DNA from: Bacteroidia bacterium
GTDB lineage: Bacteria > Bacteroidota > Bacteroidia > NS11-12g > UBA9320
Length of the DNA stretch: 10,200 bases
Reading direction: 5' to 3'
Assembly: GCA_029253325.1 (NCBI GenBank)
Contig: JAQWZS010000202.1
Location: 1-10,200 of the forward strand
The position numbers and the translations under genes are program-made. Of this stretch, positions 1 through 7,070 are shown in pieces. Below the pieces are notes generated by a model, which did no database searches, had not been told where the DNA came from, and saw only the letters and a list, made by a program, of their open reading frames with translations. Position 1 is the first letter of the stretch. Every line of letters starts with the position of its first letter.

Positions 1-57
1 GGAGAAAGAGGTTATAAACTCCATGAATCTGGAAATTTAAAAGACTTCGTAAAATAA
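1..57 (+). CDS. C-terminal end of an unidentified protein (partial)
   Basis: Frame 1 is open from the left edge to a TAA at 55-57 and encodes 18 residues, GERGYKLHESGNLKDFVK. The composition is that of a normal soluble C-terminus (charged, no membrane segment), and the stop sits just before a good promoter motif for the next gene, as expected for the end of a real gene. The fragment is too short to name the protein family. The gene lies on the same strand as the following cluster and ends 46 bases before maeB. Confidence 0.5.
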   Translation, partial: GERGYKLHESGNLKDFVK

Positions 58-60
58 AAA

Positions 61-68
61 TACCTTTG
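61..68 (+). promoter_or_regulatory. Bacteroidota-type -7 promoter element before maeB
   Basis: The octamer TACCTTTG is an exact match to the Bacteroidota primary sigma factor -7 consensus TAnnTTTG. It lies 35 bases upstream of the maeB ATG, in the only intergenic gap before the cluster, which gives a predicted transcript start near 73-76 and a leader of about 30 bases. I see no clear TTTG -33 element; the closest is a TTTA at 37-40. No strong Shine-Dalgarno is present, which is normal for this phylum. Confidence 0.55.
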
Positions 69-103
69 CTCGTATAGCAATCTAAACCAAAAACTATAAA
101 CCC

Positions 104-2371
104 ATGGAAAATCAATTTGATAATGCATTAGACTACCACGCTGAAGGTAGACCTGGCAAAATCGAAGTTATCCCTACCAAGCCTACTCAGACCAAACGAG
201 ACTTGAGCTTGGCCTATTCGCCTGGAGTAGCTGATCCTTGCGAAAAAATACATGACAATCCACAAGATGCTTACAAGTACACTGCTAAAGGAAATTTAGT
301 GGCCGTAATTAGTAATGGCTCTGCAGTATTAGGTCTTGGAAATTTAGGACCCTTGGCCTCAAAACCTGTTATGGAAGGAAAAGGAGTTCTGTTTAAAATA
401 TTTGCCGATATTGATGTTTTTGATATTGAAGTAGATGCTTCTGACCCTCAAAAATTTATTGATGTTGTGAAAGCACTAGAGCCTACTTTTGGTGGAATTA
501 ACTTAGAGGATATCAAAGCTCCTGAAAGTTTCTTAATTGAGGAAACCCTCAAGAAAGAAATGAAAATTCCATTGATGCATGATGACCAACATGGCACAGC
601 AATTATCAGTACTGCTGGATTACTAAACGCATTAGAAATTGCTGATAAAAAAGTAGACGAGGTTAAAGTCATCGTAAATGGTGCTGGTGCAGCTGGAATT
701 TCATGTGTGAAGTTATGGATATCGGTAGGTGTTAAAAAAGAAAACATTTACATGTTTGATCGGGAAGGTCAAGTCAGTGATTGCCGAAAAGACTTAGACC
801 CTTGGAAAGAGCTTTTCAAAACCCCTAAAAAATTTAACTCTTTGGCTGAGGCAATGCAAGATGCTGATATTTTTTTGGGCTTGTCAGTTGGCAATATTGT
901 TACTCAAGATATGATTCGGTCCATGGCAAAAAACCCCATTGTTTTTGCACTAGCAAACCCGAATCCAGAAATTGCATACGATGAAGCCATGTCGTCAAGA
1001 GATGATATCATCATGGCAACTGGTCGGTCTGACCATCCAAATCAAGTCAATAATGTATTGGGATTCCCTTTTATATTTAGAGGAGCATTGGATGTTAGAG
1101 CCACAGCAATTAATGAAGCGATGAAGTTAGCTGCGGTAAAGGCACTTGCGGAATTAGCTAAAGAGCCTGTGCCAGATGTGGTACTCATTGCTTACAATCA
1201 GCCCGACATGAGTTTTGGAAAAGATTACATCATTCCTAAACCATTGGACCCAAGACTAATCACAAGTGTTTCTCCAGCAGTAGCTAAAGCAGCCATGGAA
1301 AGTGGTGTTGCCCAATTCGATATTAACGATTGGGATGGTTACAAGACTGAGTTAAGAAAACGACTGGGGCTTGACAATCGATTTCTCCGAAACTTAACCC
1401 TAAGAGCGAAACAAAATCCTCAACGTGTCGTATTTGCTGAAGCAGATAATCCTAAAATATTAAAAGCCGCACATACCGCAAAAGAAGAAGGAAGTTGTAC
1501 CCCTATCCTACTTGGCTTTGAAGATTATATCAAAGGACAAATTGATGAGCTTGGATTAAATTTAGGTGACTGTACCATTATCGATCCAAGTAGATCTCCA
1601 GAAATAACCAATCGATATGGACAAATTTATTACGAGAAAAGAGCCCGTAAAGGTATTACTCTTCTTGAAGCTACTCGAAAGATGAGGCAAAGAACCTACT
1701 TCGGTACCATGATGGTTGAATTAGGTGAGGCCGATGCATTTATCTCTGGTCAAAACAGAAACTACCCAGACACCATTCGACCCGCTCTAGAAATTATTGG
1801 AAAAGAAGAAGGGACGAATAAGGTTGCGGGGATGTACATTATAATGAGTAAGCAAGGGCCGTTATTCTTTGCTGATACGACTGTCAATATTGATCCCTCT
1901 GCAGAAGATTTAGTAGATATTGTCAAACTCATTCACAAAACCGTTACCAAACTACAAATCAAACCCCGAATAGCCATGTTGAGTTATAGTAATTTTGGTT
2001 CAGCAAAAGGAAAAACAGTAACCAATATTCAAAAAGCTTTACAAAAGCTAAACACAGAAAATCCAGAAATTTTAGTAGATGGAGAAATGCAAGCCAATAC
2101 TGCTTTAGATGCTGATCTGAGACAGGAACTATTCCCATTTTGTAAGCTTGGTAGTGAAAACGCTAATGTGTTCATCTTCCCGGCATTATCCTCCGGAAAC
2201 ATTGCATATAAGATGGTACAAAGCTTAGGAATTTCTGAAGCGATCGGACCGGTTCTTGTCGGATTTAGAAAATCCGTTCACGTATTGCAATTAGGGAGCT
2301 CTGTCCGTGAAATTGTCAATATGATTAACCTTGCCGTGGTTGATGCTCAAAGCAAGAAAGGATTATTTTAA
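104..2371 (+). CDS. maeB: NADP-type malic enzyme with C-terminal phosphotransacetylase-like domain (MaeB)
   Basis: The protein oxidatively decarboxylates malate to pyruvate and CO2 while reducing NAD(P)+, supplying NADPH and linking the TCA cycle to acetyl-CoA. At 755 residues it has the usual length of hybrid MaeB enzymes. The malic domain (about 1-425) shows the catalytic Tyr in SLAYSPGVA (35-43), the Lys of EGKGVLFKIF (91-100), metal ligands in NLEDIKAP (133-140) and DDQHGTA (160-166), and the dinucleotide loop NGAGAAG (192-198). The phosphotransacetylase-like domain (about 430-750) keeps FADTTVNIDP (589-598) and FPALSSGNIAYK (692-703). Where true Pta enzymes have Asp-Leu-Ser-Arg-Gly, this protein reads VLQLG (727-731), so the domain is probably a regulatory acetyl-CoA sensor, as reported for hybrid malic enzymes. 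The ATG at 104 follows a promoter motif and gives the family N-terminus. The stop overlaps the next start by one base (TAATG). NADP preference is inferred from the family and not read from sequence. Confidence 0.95.
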   Translation: MENQFDNALDYHAEGRPGKIEVIPTKPTQTKRDLSLAYSPGVADPCEKIHDNPQDAYKYTAKGNLVAVISNGSAVLGLGNLGPLASKPVMEGKGVLFKIFADIDVFDIEVDASDPQKFIDVVKALEPTFGGINLEDIKAPESFLIEETLKKEMKIPLMHDDQHGTAIISTAGLLNALEIADKKVDEVKVIVNGAGAAGISCVKLWISVGVKKENIYMFDREGQVSDCRKDLDPWKELFKTPKKFNSLAEAMQDADIFLGLSVGNIVTQDMIRSMAKNPIVFALANPNPEIAYDEAMSSRDDIIMATGRSDHPNQVNNVLGFPFIFRGALDVRATAINEAMKLAAVKALAELAKEPVPDVVLIAYNQPDMSFGKDYIIPKPLDPRLITSVSPAVAKAAMESGVAQFDINDWDGYKTELRKRLGLDNRFLRNLTLRAKQNPQRVVFAEADNPKILKAAHTAKEEGSCTPILLGFEDYIKGQIDELGLNLGDCTIIDPSRSPEITNRYGQIYYEKRARKGITLLEATRKMRQRTYFGTMMVELGEADAFISGQNRNYPDTIRPALEIIGKEEGTNKVAGMYIIMSKQGPLFFADTTVNIDPSAEDLVDIVKLIHKTVTKLQIKPRIAMLSYSNFGSAKGKTVTNIQKALQKLNTENPEILVDGEMQANTALDADLRQELFPFCKLGSENANVFIFPALSSGNIAYKMVQSLGISEAIGPVLVGFRKSVHVLQLGSSVREIVNMINLAVVDAQSKKGLF

Positions 2372-2811
2372 TGGGCCCAGTTGTTCATCAAATTGGAACT
2401 AAAAGCCCCTTATATGAGAAAAGTTTAGTCATTAGAAATGACGTTCTCAGAAAACCCTTAAATCTCAATATTTATGATGAAGATTTGTCTGACGAAGAAG
2501 ATCAAATTCACTTTGTTTTAGAAAAGGATAATCAGATTTTAGGCACCGTAAGTTTGGTAGCTAATTACAAAAAAAACACAGGAAAACTAAGACAAATGGC
2601 TACGATAGCTGAGGTAAGAGGAGATGGTTATGGCAGAATGTTAGTTCAAAAACTTGAAAAATATGCAGTGAATAATGAGATGAAAACTGTTGTTTTACAT
2701 GCTCGTCACTATGCCATTGGATTTTATCAAAAAATGGGCTACACCATAAGCTCTGAAACGTTTGAAGAGGTAGGCATCAAACATGTGGTTATGCAAAAAG
2801 AACTCCATTAA
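2371..2811 (+). CDS. GNAT family N-acetyltransferase
   Basis: This is a 146-residue single-domain acyl-CoA-dependent N-acetyltransferase, probably cytosolic. The acetyl-CoA pyrophosphate loop is RGDGYG (83-88), preceded by the beta strand KLRQMATIAEV and followed by the helix RMLVQKLEKYA. The C-terminal signature AIGFYQKMGY (115-124) is the usual GNAT motif B region. The N-terminal stretch with VLRKPLNL (25-32) and the acidic segment after it resemble the ElaA-like subgroup, whose substrates are mostly unknown, so I give no substrate. The ATG overlaps the maeB TAA by one base, indicating translational coupling. The pairing could mean a regulatory role towards a neighbour, but nothing in the sequence demonstrates that. 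Confidence 0.85.
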   Translation: MGPVVHQIGTKSPLYEKSLVIRNDVLRKPLNLNIYDEDLSDEEDQIHFVLEKDNQILGTVSLVANYKKNTGKLRQMATIAEVRGDGYGRMLVQKLEKYAVNNEMKTVVLHARHYAIGFYQKMGYTISSETFEEVGIKHVVMQKELH

Positions 2812-2836
2812 AACTTATAAAGAAAATCTATCGTAT

Positions 2837-2844
2837 TATTTTTG
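2837..2844 (+). promoter_or_regulatory. Possible -7 element before the VIT1-like gene
   Basis: TATTTTTG matches TAnnTTTG exactly in the 39-base gap after the acetyltransferase. It ends only six bases before the ATG at 2851, so a transcript started from it would have almost no leader. The region is AT-rich and no -33 TTTG is evident, so a chance match is possible. Confidence 0.3.
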
Positions 2845-2850
2845 AAATTC

Positions 2851-3546
2851 ATGAACTTAGATTCAGAAAATCATTTTGTTAATCGGAGCAATTGGTTAAG
2901 AGCAGCAATACTCGGGGCTAATGATGGTATTTTGTCTACTGCAAGTATTATCATAGGAGTAGCTGCTGCAACAACATCTCGAGAATCAATTGTTCTCGCA
3001 GGTATAGCTGGCATAGTAGCTGGAGCTCTCTCTATGGCAGCAGGTGAATATGTCTCTGTAAGTTCTCAGTCTGATATCGAAACTGCAGATTTGAAAAGAG
3101 AGCAACAAGAATTAGATGAATACCCCGAGGAAGAACTTCATGAACTTGCCAAAATATATAGAAACCGTGGGCTAACTCCAGAACTTTCCCTTCAAGTTGC
3201 AAAACAACTGACTCAGCATAATGCTTTAGAAGCTCACGCAAGAGATGAATTAGGGATTAATGATATTAGTCAAGCTAAACCACTTCAGGCGGCTTTTGCA
3301 TCTGGTGCGGCATTTATATTTGGAGGCATACTACCCATTTTAGTAGCTTTATATGCCAAAATAGATAATATGATTCTATTTCAGTATGTTTTTTCCATCC
3401 TATTCTTAGCTCTTCTTGGAGCTATAGCAGCTAAAACAGGAGGTTCTAGTGTTTGGAAAGCCGTTATTAGAATTACATTCTGGGGTACTTTAGCCATGCT
3501 ATTCACTGCACTTATTGGATATTTATTTGGTGTATCCACATCGTAG
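2851..3546 (+). CDS. VIT1/CCC1 family iron/manganese transporter
   Basis: The product is an inner-membrane protein of 231 residues in the vacuolar iron transporter/CCC1/nodulin-21 family, which moves Fe2+ or Mn2+ out of the cytoplasm by proton exchange. The N-terminal signature is LRAAILGANDGILSTASIIIGV (about 16-36), with a conserved Asp at 25, followed by SMAAGEYVSVSSQSD (61-75). Predicted membrane segments are about 15-38, 47-70, 147-168, 176-195 and 203-227. Between segments two and three lies the acidic cytoplasmic metal-binding region (about 76-143), with an EEELHELAKIYRNRGL-type helix and many Glu residues, matching the family architecture. I chose the ATG at 2851; a TTG at 2842 would add Met-Lys-Phe and resembles the TTG-AAA starts of other genes here, so it cannot be ruled out. 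Metal specificity cannot be read from the sequence. Confidence 0.88.
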   Translation: MNLDSENHFVNRSNWLRAAILGANDGILSTASIIIGVAAATTSRESIVLAGIAGIVAGALSMAAGEYVSVSSQSDIETADLKREQQELDEYPEEELHELAKIYRNRGLTPELSLQVAKQLTQHNALEAHARDELGINDISQAKPLQAAFASGAAFIFGGILPILVALYAKIDNMILFQYVFSILFLALLGAIAAKTGGSSVWKAVIRITFWGTLAMLFTALIGYLFGVSTS

Positions 3547-3565
3547 GATATTGGGGTTAAAACAT

Positions 3566-3573
3566 CATCTTTG
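3566..3573 (+). promoter_or_regulatory. Possible imperfect -7 element before dxs
   Basis: CATCTTTG differs from TAnnTTTG only at the first base. It lies in the 37-base gap between the transporter stop and the proposed dxs TTG start, ending ten bases before that codon. This is weak evidence for an internal promoter. Confidence 0.2.
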
Positions 3574-3583
3574 CATTCTGAAC

Positions 3584-5323
3584 TTGCTAGACAACATAAA
3601 CGACCCAAGTGATCTTAAAAAATTATCAAACGATCAACTGCCTCAATTATGTCAGGAAATTAGAGCATTCTTCATTGAAAAGATTTTAAAAAATGGGGGT
3701 CATTTTAGTGCTAACCTTGGAGTTGTCGAACTTACTGTTGTCCTTCATTATATTTTTAATTTTAAAATAGATAGGCTGGTATGGGATGTAGGACATCAAG
3801 CATACATTCATAAGCTTCTAACTGGAAGAAAAAAAGAGTTTGAGCGTATTCGAAAATTAGGAGGTATTGCTGGATTCCCAAAAATTGATGAAAGCGAATA
3901 TGACCATTTTGGCACAGGTCACTCTTCAACATCAATCTCCGCTATACTCGGCATGGCAGAGGCAGCCATGCTAGATAACAAACCCCACAAGCATATTGCT
4001 GTAATCGGTGATGGTTCATTAACTGGGGGGATGGCTTTTGAAGCATTAAACAACCTAGGTGCTTCCAATGCAAATGTTCTTGTAATCATTAATGACAATC
4101 AGATCGGAATTGATCCAAACTCTGGAGCAATCAATCACCACCTGAATACCATCAATGAAAAAATCAATTTTTTTAAAACACTCGGACTAGCATATGAGGG
4201 GCCTATCGATGGTCATGATATGAATTCATTAATTCATTCACTTGAAAAAAGTAGAGATGTTAAAACACCTCAAATTCTTCATATACGCACGATAAAAGGA
4301 AAAGGATATTTACCTGCAGAAAAAGCTCAAACCGACTGGCATAGCGTAAGTTATGTAAAGATAGACCCATCTAAGTCAAACACAGATAATCCTAAACCTT
4401 CAAAATTTCAGGATGTGTTTGGACATACATTATTAGAGCTTGCAGAAAAAGACCAACGAATTGTAGGCATCACACCAGCAATGCCAAGCGGTAGTTCCAT
4501 GAAAATACTCATGGATGCAATGCCTAATCGCGTCTTTGATGTTGGAATTGCAGAACAACATGCTGTCACATTTTCTGCTGGTTTAGCTGCTGCTGGTAAA
4601 AGACCTTTTTGTTCGATCTATTCGTCATTCGCCCAAAGAGCCTATGATCAGATTATTCACGACGTAGCACTTCAAAATATTCCTGTCGTATTCTGTATCG
4701 ATCGGGCTGGACTTGTAGGAGCAGACGGACCAACTCATCATGGATCATTTGATATCTCATATCTGAATGCTATCCCGAACCTGACCATCGTATCTCCCAT
4801 GGATGAACATGAATTACGGAATGCCATGTATTGGGCTGCTGATTTCACAGGTGGACCTGTAGTTATTCGATATCCAAGAGGGCTAGGAAGTAAAACCAAT
4901 TATAAAAATGAGATACAACCCCTCGAAGTTGGGACAAGCAGAATACTCCAACAAGGAGATAAAATTGGGATTATTTCCATTGGTGAAATAGGCACAGAAG
5001 TACAGAAAGCGATTAAAGATTTAAATAATACCATTCATCACATTGATGCTCGATTTATAAAGCCAATAGATGAAAATGAGATCACAAACACACTTCGATC
5101 CTTTGACCGAATCATTACCGTTGAAGAATCTTGTTTAATTGGTGGATTTGGGCAACAAATAAAAAACATAGCTCAAGATCAAAACTATACGGGGGAAATA
5201 ACTTCCCTTGGTTTACCGGATCAATTCATCGAACAAGGAACCCGGGTAGAGTTGAGGGCTAAATATAAGCTTGATGAAAAAGGAATACGTCGATGTATTC
5301 ATGCAATCATGCATAAAAAATAG
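3584..5323 (+). CDS. dxs: 1-deoxy-D-xylulose-5-phosphate synthase
   Basis: DXS is a thiamine diphosphate enzyme that condenses pyruvate with glyceraldehyde 3-phosphate to open the MEP isoprenoid pathway. Counting from the proposed start, visible features are HFSANLGVVEL (about 40-50), DVGHQAYIHK (68-77), FGTGHSSTS (109-117), the ThDP/Mg2+ motif GDGS...NDN (142-172), GIAEQHA with the catalytic Glu (about 321-327), RAGLVGADGPTHHGSFD (about 374-390) and a C-terminal transketolase-like domain after VVIRYPRG. An upstream ATG at 3515 keeps the frame open but overlaps the transporter and adds 23 residues unlike DXS. Family proteins begin close to LLDNINDP, so I place the start at the TTG at 3584 (579 residues); a CTG at 3578 is another option. 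The protein is about 40 residues shorter than E. coli DXS, mainly because the loop after NDN is shortened. The isoprenoids also supply menaquinone and the undecaprenyl carrier. Confidence 0.93.
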   Translation: MLDNINDPSDLKKLSNDQLPQLCQEIRAFFIEKILKNGGHFSANLGVVELTVVLHYIFNFKIDRLVWDVGHQAYIHKLLTGRKKEFERIRKLGGIAGFPKIDESEYDHFGTGHSSTSISAILGMAEAAMLDNKPHKHIAVIGDGSLTGGMAFEALNNLGASNANVLVIINDNQIGIDPNSGAINHHLNTINEKINFFKTLGLAYEGPIDGHDMNSLIHSLEKSRDVKTPQILHIRTIKGKGYLPAEKAQTDWHSVSYVKIDPSKSNTDNPKPSKFQDVFGHTLLELAEKDQRIVGITPAMPSGSSMKILMDAMPNRVFDVGIAEQHAVTFSAGLAAAGKRPFCSIYSSFAQRAYDQIIHDVALQNIPVVFCIDRAGLVGADGPTHHGSFDISYLNAIPNLTIVSPMDEHELRNAMYWAADFTGGPVVIRYPRGLGSKTNYKNEIQPLEVGTSRILQQGDKIGIISIGEIGTEVQKAIKDLNNTIHHIDARFIKPIDENEITNTLRSFDRIITVEESCLIGGFGQQIKNIAQDQNYTGEITSLGLPDQFIEQGTRVELRAKYKLDEKGIRRCIHAIMHKK

Positions 5324-5342
5324 TTCATCATCACCCGACCAT

Positions 5343-5350
5343 CATTTTTG
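5343..5350 (+). promoter_or_regulatory. Possible imperfect -7 element overlapping the first lpxK start candidate
   Basis: CATTTTTG is one base from TAnnTTTG and includes the TTG at 5348. If it is a promoter, translation would more likely begin at the GTG at 5366 or TTG at 5372. It could equally be a chance match in an AT-rich gap. Confidence 0.15.
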
Positions 5351-6316
5351 CTTTTCTTTGTAATAGTGTATTTGATACGAATTGTATTACTATCTCCCAT
5401 TGCAGCAATCTATTGGCTAGTTACATCCATAAGAAATTGGTGCTACGACCGACAACTATTTAAGAGCACATCTTTTGAAATACCAATCATATCAGTTGGC
5501 AATCTATCAGTTGGAGGTACAGGTAAAACTCCCATGGTAGAATACCTCATTAATCTGCTATCTAAAAAATACACTATTGCCGTTTTGAGTCGGGGTTATG
5601 GAAGAAAAACTTCTGGATTTTTATGGGTAGAAAAGACTCGGACTGCCAAAGAAGTAGGTGACGAACCTCTGCAAATCAAATGTCAGTGTAATCAAATATC
5701 CGTGGCCGTCTGTGAAAACAGAGTACATGGTGTTCAACAAATATTGAAAGAAAAACCTGAAACAAGTTTAATCATTCTTGATGATGCCTTTCAACATCGA
5801 AGAATCCAACCAAAAGTTTCACTTCTGCTTTCTACCTATGAAAAACCTTACTTCAAAGACTGGATGCTTCCTGCTGGAAATCTTAGAGAAAGAAGAAATA
5901 GTGCAAACCGATCTGATGCCATTATCATGACTAAATGCCCCGAAAATTTTGAGAAAATAAATCAAAAAAGTAAGCCGGTATTTTATGCTCAAAGTAAATA
6001 CACTAACCCAGGAATAAATACCCCTGTATTTGGATTCAGTGGACTTGCTAACAATGCTATCTTTAAGAAACATTTAACTCAAAATTATAATTTGATAGGG
6101 TTTCAAGGGTTTAAAGATCATAATGTATACTCCCAAGATCAACTGGATGCTTTAGCAAAAAAAGCAAATGGTGCTACCCTCTTATGTACAGAAAAAGATT
6201 GGGTTAAAATTAAGAATATCAACACCAATCATCCAATTAAAAAAGTAGGCATAGCACACCAAATAACAGAAAAGAATAAATTTAACAACTGGTTAATACA
6301 AAAAATTGAAAGCTAA
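5348..6316 (+). CDS. lpxK: Tetraacyldisaccharide 4'-kinase (lipid A kinase LpxK)
   Basis: LpxK phosphorylates the 4' position of the tetraacyldisaccharide 1-phosphate at the inner membrane to make lipid IVA, so the organism builds lipid A. The N-terminus has a hydrophobic membrane-anchoring helix (about 5-27). The Walker A loop is GNLSVGGTGKTP (51-62), followed by SRGYGR (81-86), the catalytic DDAFQHRR (145-152; the common form is DDGFQH), LPAGNLRE (174-181) and LCTEKDWVKI (279-288). The length of 322 is somewhat short of the roughly 330-350 typical elsewhere. No ATG occurs before the Walker motif, so the start must be a non-ATG codon: TTG 5348 is the longest candidate, with GTG 5366 and TTG 5372 also possible; the last gives an N-terminus most like other LpxK proteins. 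It starts 24 bases after dxs and overlaps rsmA by 11 bases. Confidence 0.93.
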   Translation: MLFFVIVYLIRIVLLSPIAAIYWLVTSIRNWCYDRQLFKSTSFEIPIISVGNLSVGGTGKTPMVEYLINLLSKKYTIAVLSRGYGRKTSGFLWVEKTRTAKEVGDEPLQIKCQCNQISVAVCENRVHGVQQILKEKPETSLIILDDAFQHRRIQPKVSLLLSTYEKPYFKDWMLPAGNLRERRNSANRSDAIIMTKCPENFEKINQKSKPVFYAQSKYTNPGINTPVFGFSGLANNAIFKKHLTQNYNLIGFQGFKDHNVYSQDQLDALAKKANGATLLCTEKDWVKIKNINTNHPIKKVGIAHQITEKNKFNNWLIQKIES

Positions 6317-7070
6317 AAAACACTTAGGTCAGCACTTTTTGACAAGTCAAACCACTGCACAAAAAATTGTAGATGGGCTTGGGGATATTGACGAGCATGA
6401 TGTTCTTGAAATTGGACCTGGCATGGGTATCTTAACCCAGTATCTATTGACCAAAGCCAAATCATTTAAAGCTGTTGAAATTGACGGTGATGCTACAGAT
6501 TATCTCAAAAACAAATGGAAGAATATTGAAATTATTCAAGCAGATTTTTTAAAAATAAACCTTCGTGATTATTATCAAACATCTTTTCAATTGATTGGAA
6601 ATTTCCCCTACAATATTTCCTCTCAAATCGTTTTTAAAATTATTGAGAACTCAGACATAATTAATCATTGGGTGGGGATGTTCCAACTGGAAATGGGCAT
6701 TCGATTGGTAGCTGAACCAAAAGATAAAAAAGACTATGGGATCTTAAGCGTTATACTTCCTTTTTATTACGAAATTGAGCAAATGATGACACTCCCGCCA
6801 CAAGCATTTGATCCGCCACCAAGAGTAAATAGTATTGTAGTTAAAGCTCGAAAAAAAGATCACAACTTTAGGGCTAATCCAAAACTAATTAAAAGCGTTG
6901 TCAAAACTTCCTTTGGGCAAAGAAGAAAAACATTGAGAAATAGTCTAGCTTCAATTATCTCTAAAGAACTTTTAATTAACCACCAATTTGCTACCTTGCG
7001 ACCTGAGAACCTTACCTATCTTCAATTTGAAGAATTGTGTGTGTTCATAGAATCCCATGTCAATCGTTGA
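6306..7070 (+). CDS. rsmA: 16S rRNA (adenine1518-N6/adenine1519-N6)-dimethyltransferase RsmA (KsgA)
   Basis: RsmA dimethylates two adjacent adenines in the 3' terminal hairpin of 16S rRNA during late 30S maturation. The 254-residue protein begins with the family hallmark KKHLGQHFL (4-12). SAM binding is shown by EIGPGMG (35-41), an acidic residue at Glu58 in VEID, and the Asp in QADF (78-81). Motif IV is NFPYNI (99-104), matching the NLPYNI of KsgA/Dim1 enzymes. The C-terminal domain carries FDPPPRVNS (168-176) and SFGQRRKTLRNSL (202-214). The start is a TTG: the family N-terminus begins within a few residues of it and no ATG is available nearby. It overlaps the end of lpxK by 11 bases and mgtE by 14 bases, indicating coupled translation. 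An rsmA-mgtE pairing is, to my knowledge, common in Bacteroidota. Confidence 0.96.
   Translation: MKAKKHLGQHFLTSQTTAQKIVDGLGDIDEHDVLEIGPGMGILTQYLLTKAKSFKAVEIDGDATDYLKNKWKNIEIIQADFLKINLRDYYQTSFQLIGNFPYNISSQIVFKIIENSDIINHWVGMFQLEMGIRLVAEPKDKKDYGILSVILPFYYEIEQMMTLPPQAFDPPPRVNSIVVKARKKDHNFRANPKLIKSVVKTSFGQRRKTLRNSLASIISKELLINHQFATLRPENLTYLQFEELCVFIESHVNR

Noticed and set aside
448..747. Minus-strand open frame inside maeB
   Set aside because: It lies fully within a strongly supported gene, has no recognisable domain, and reads as the antisense shadow of the malic domain.
3515..3583. ATG-initiated extension of dxs overlapping the end of the transporter gene
   Set aside because: The 23 extra residues do not resemble a DXS N-terminus and would force a 32-base overlap with the transporter; family proteins start near LLDNINDP.
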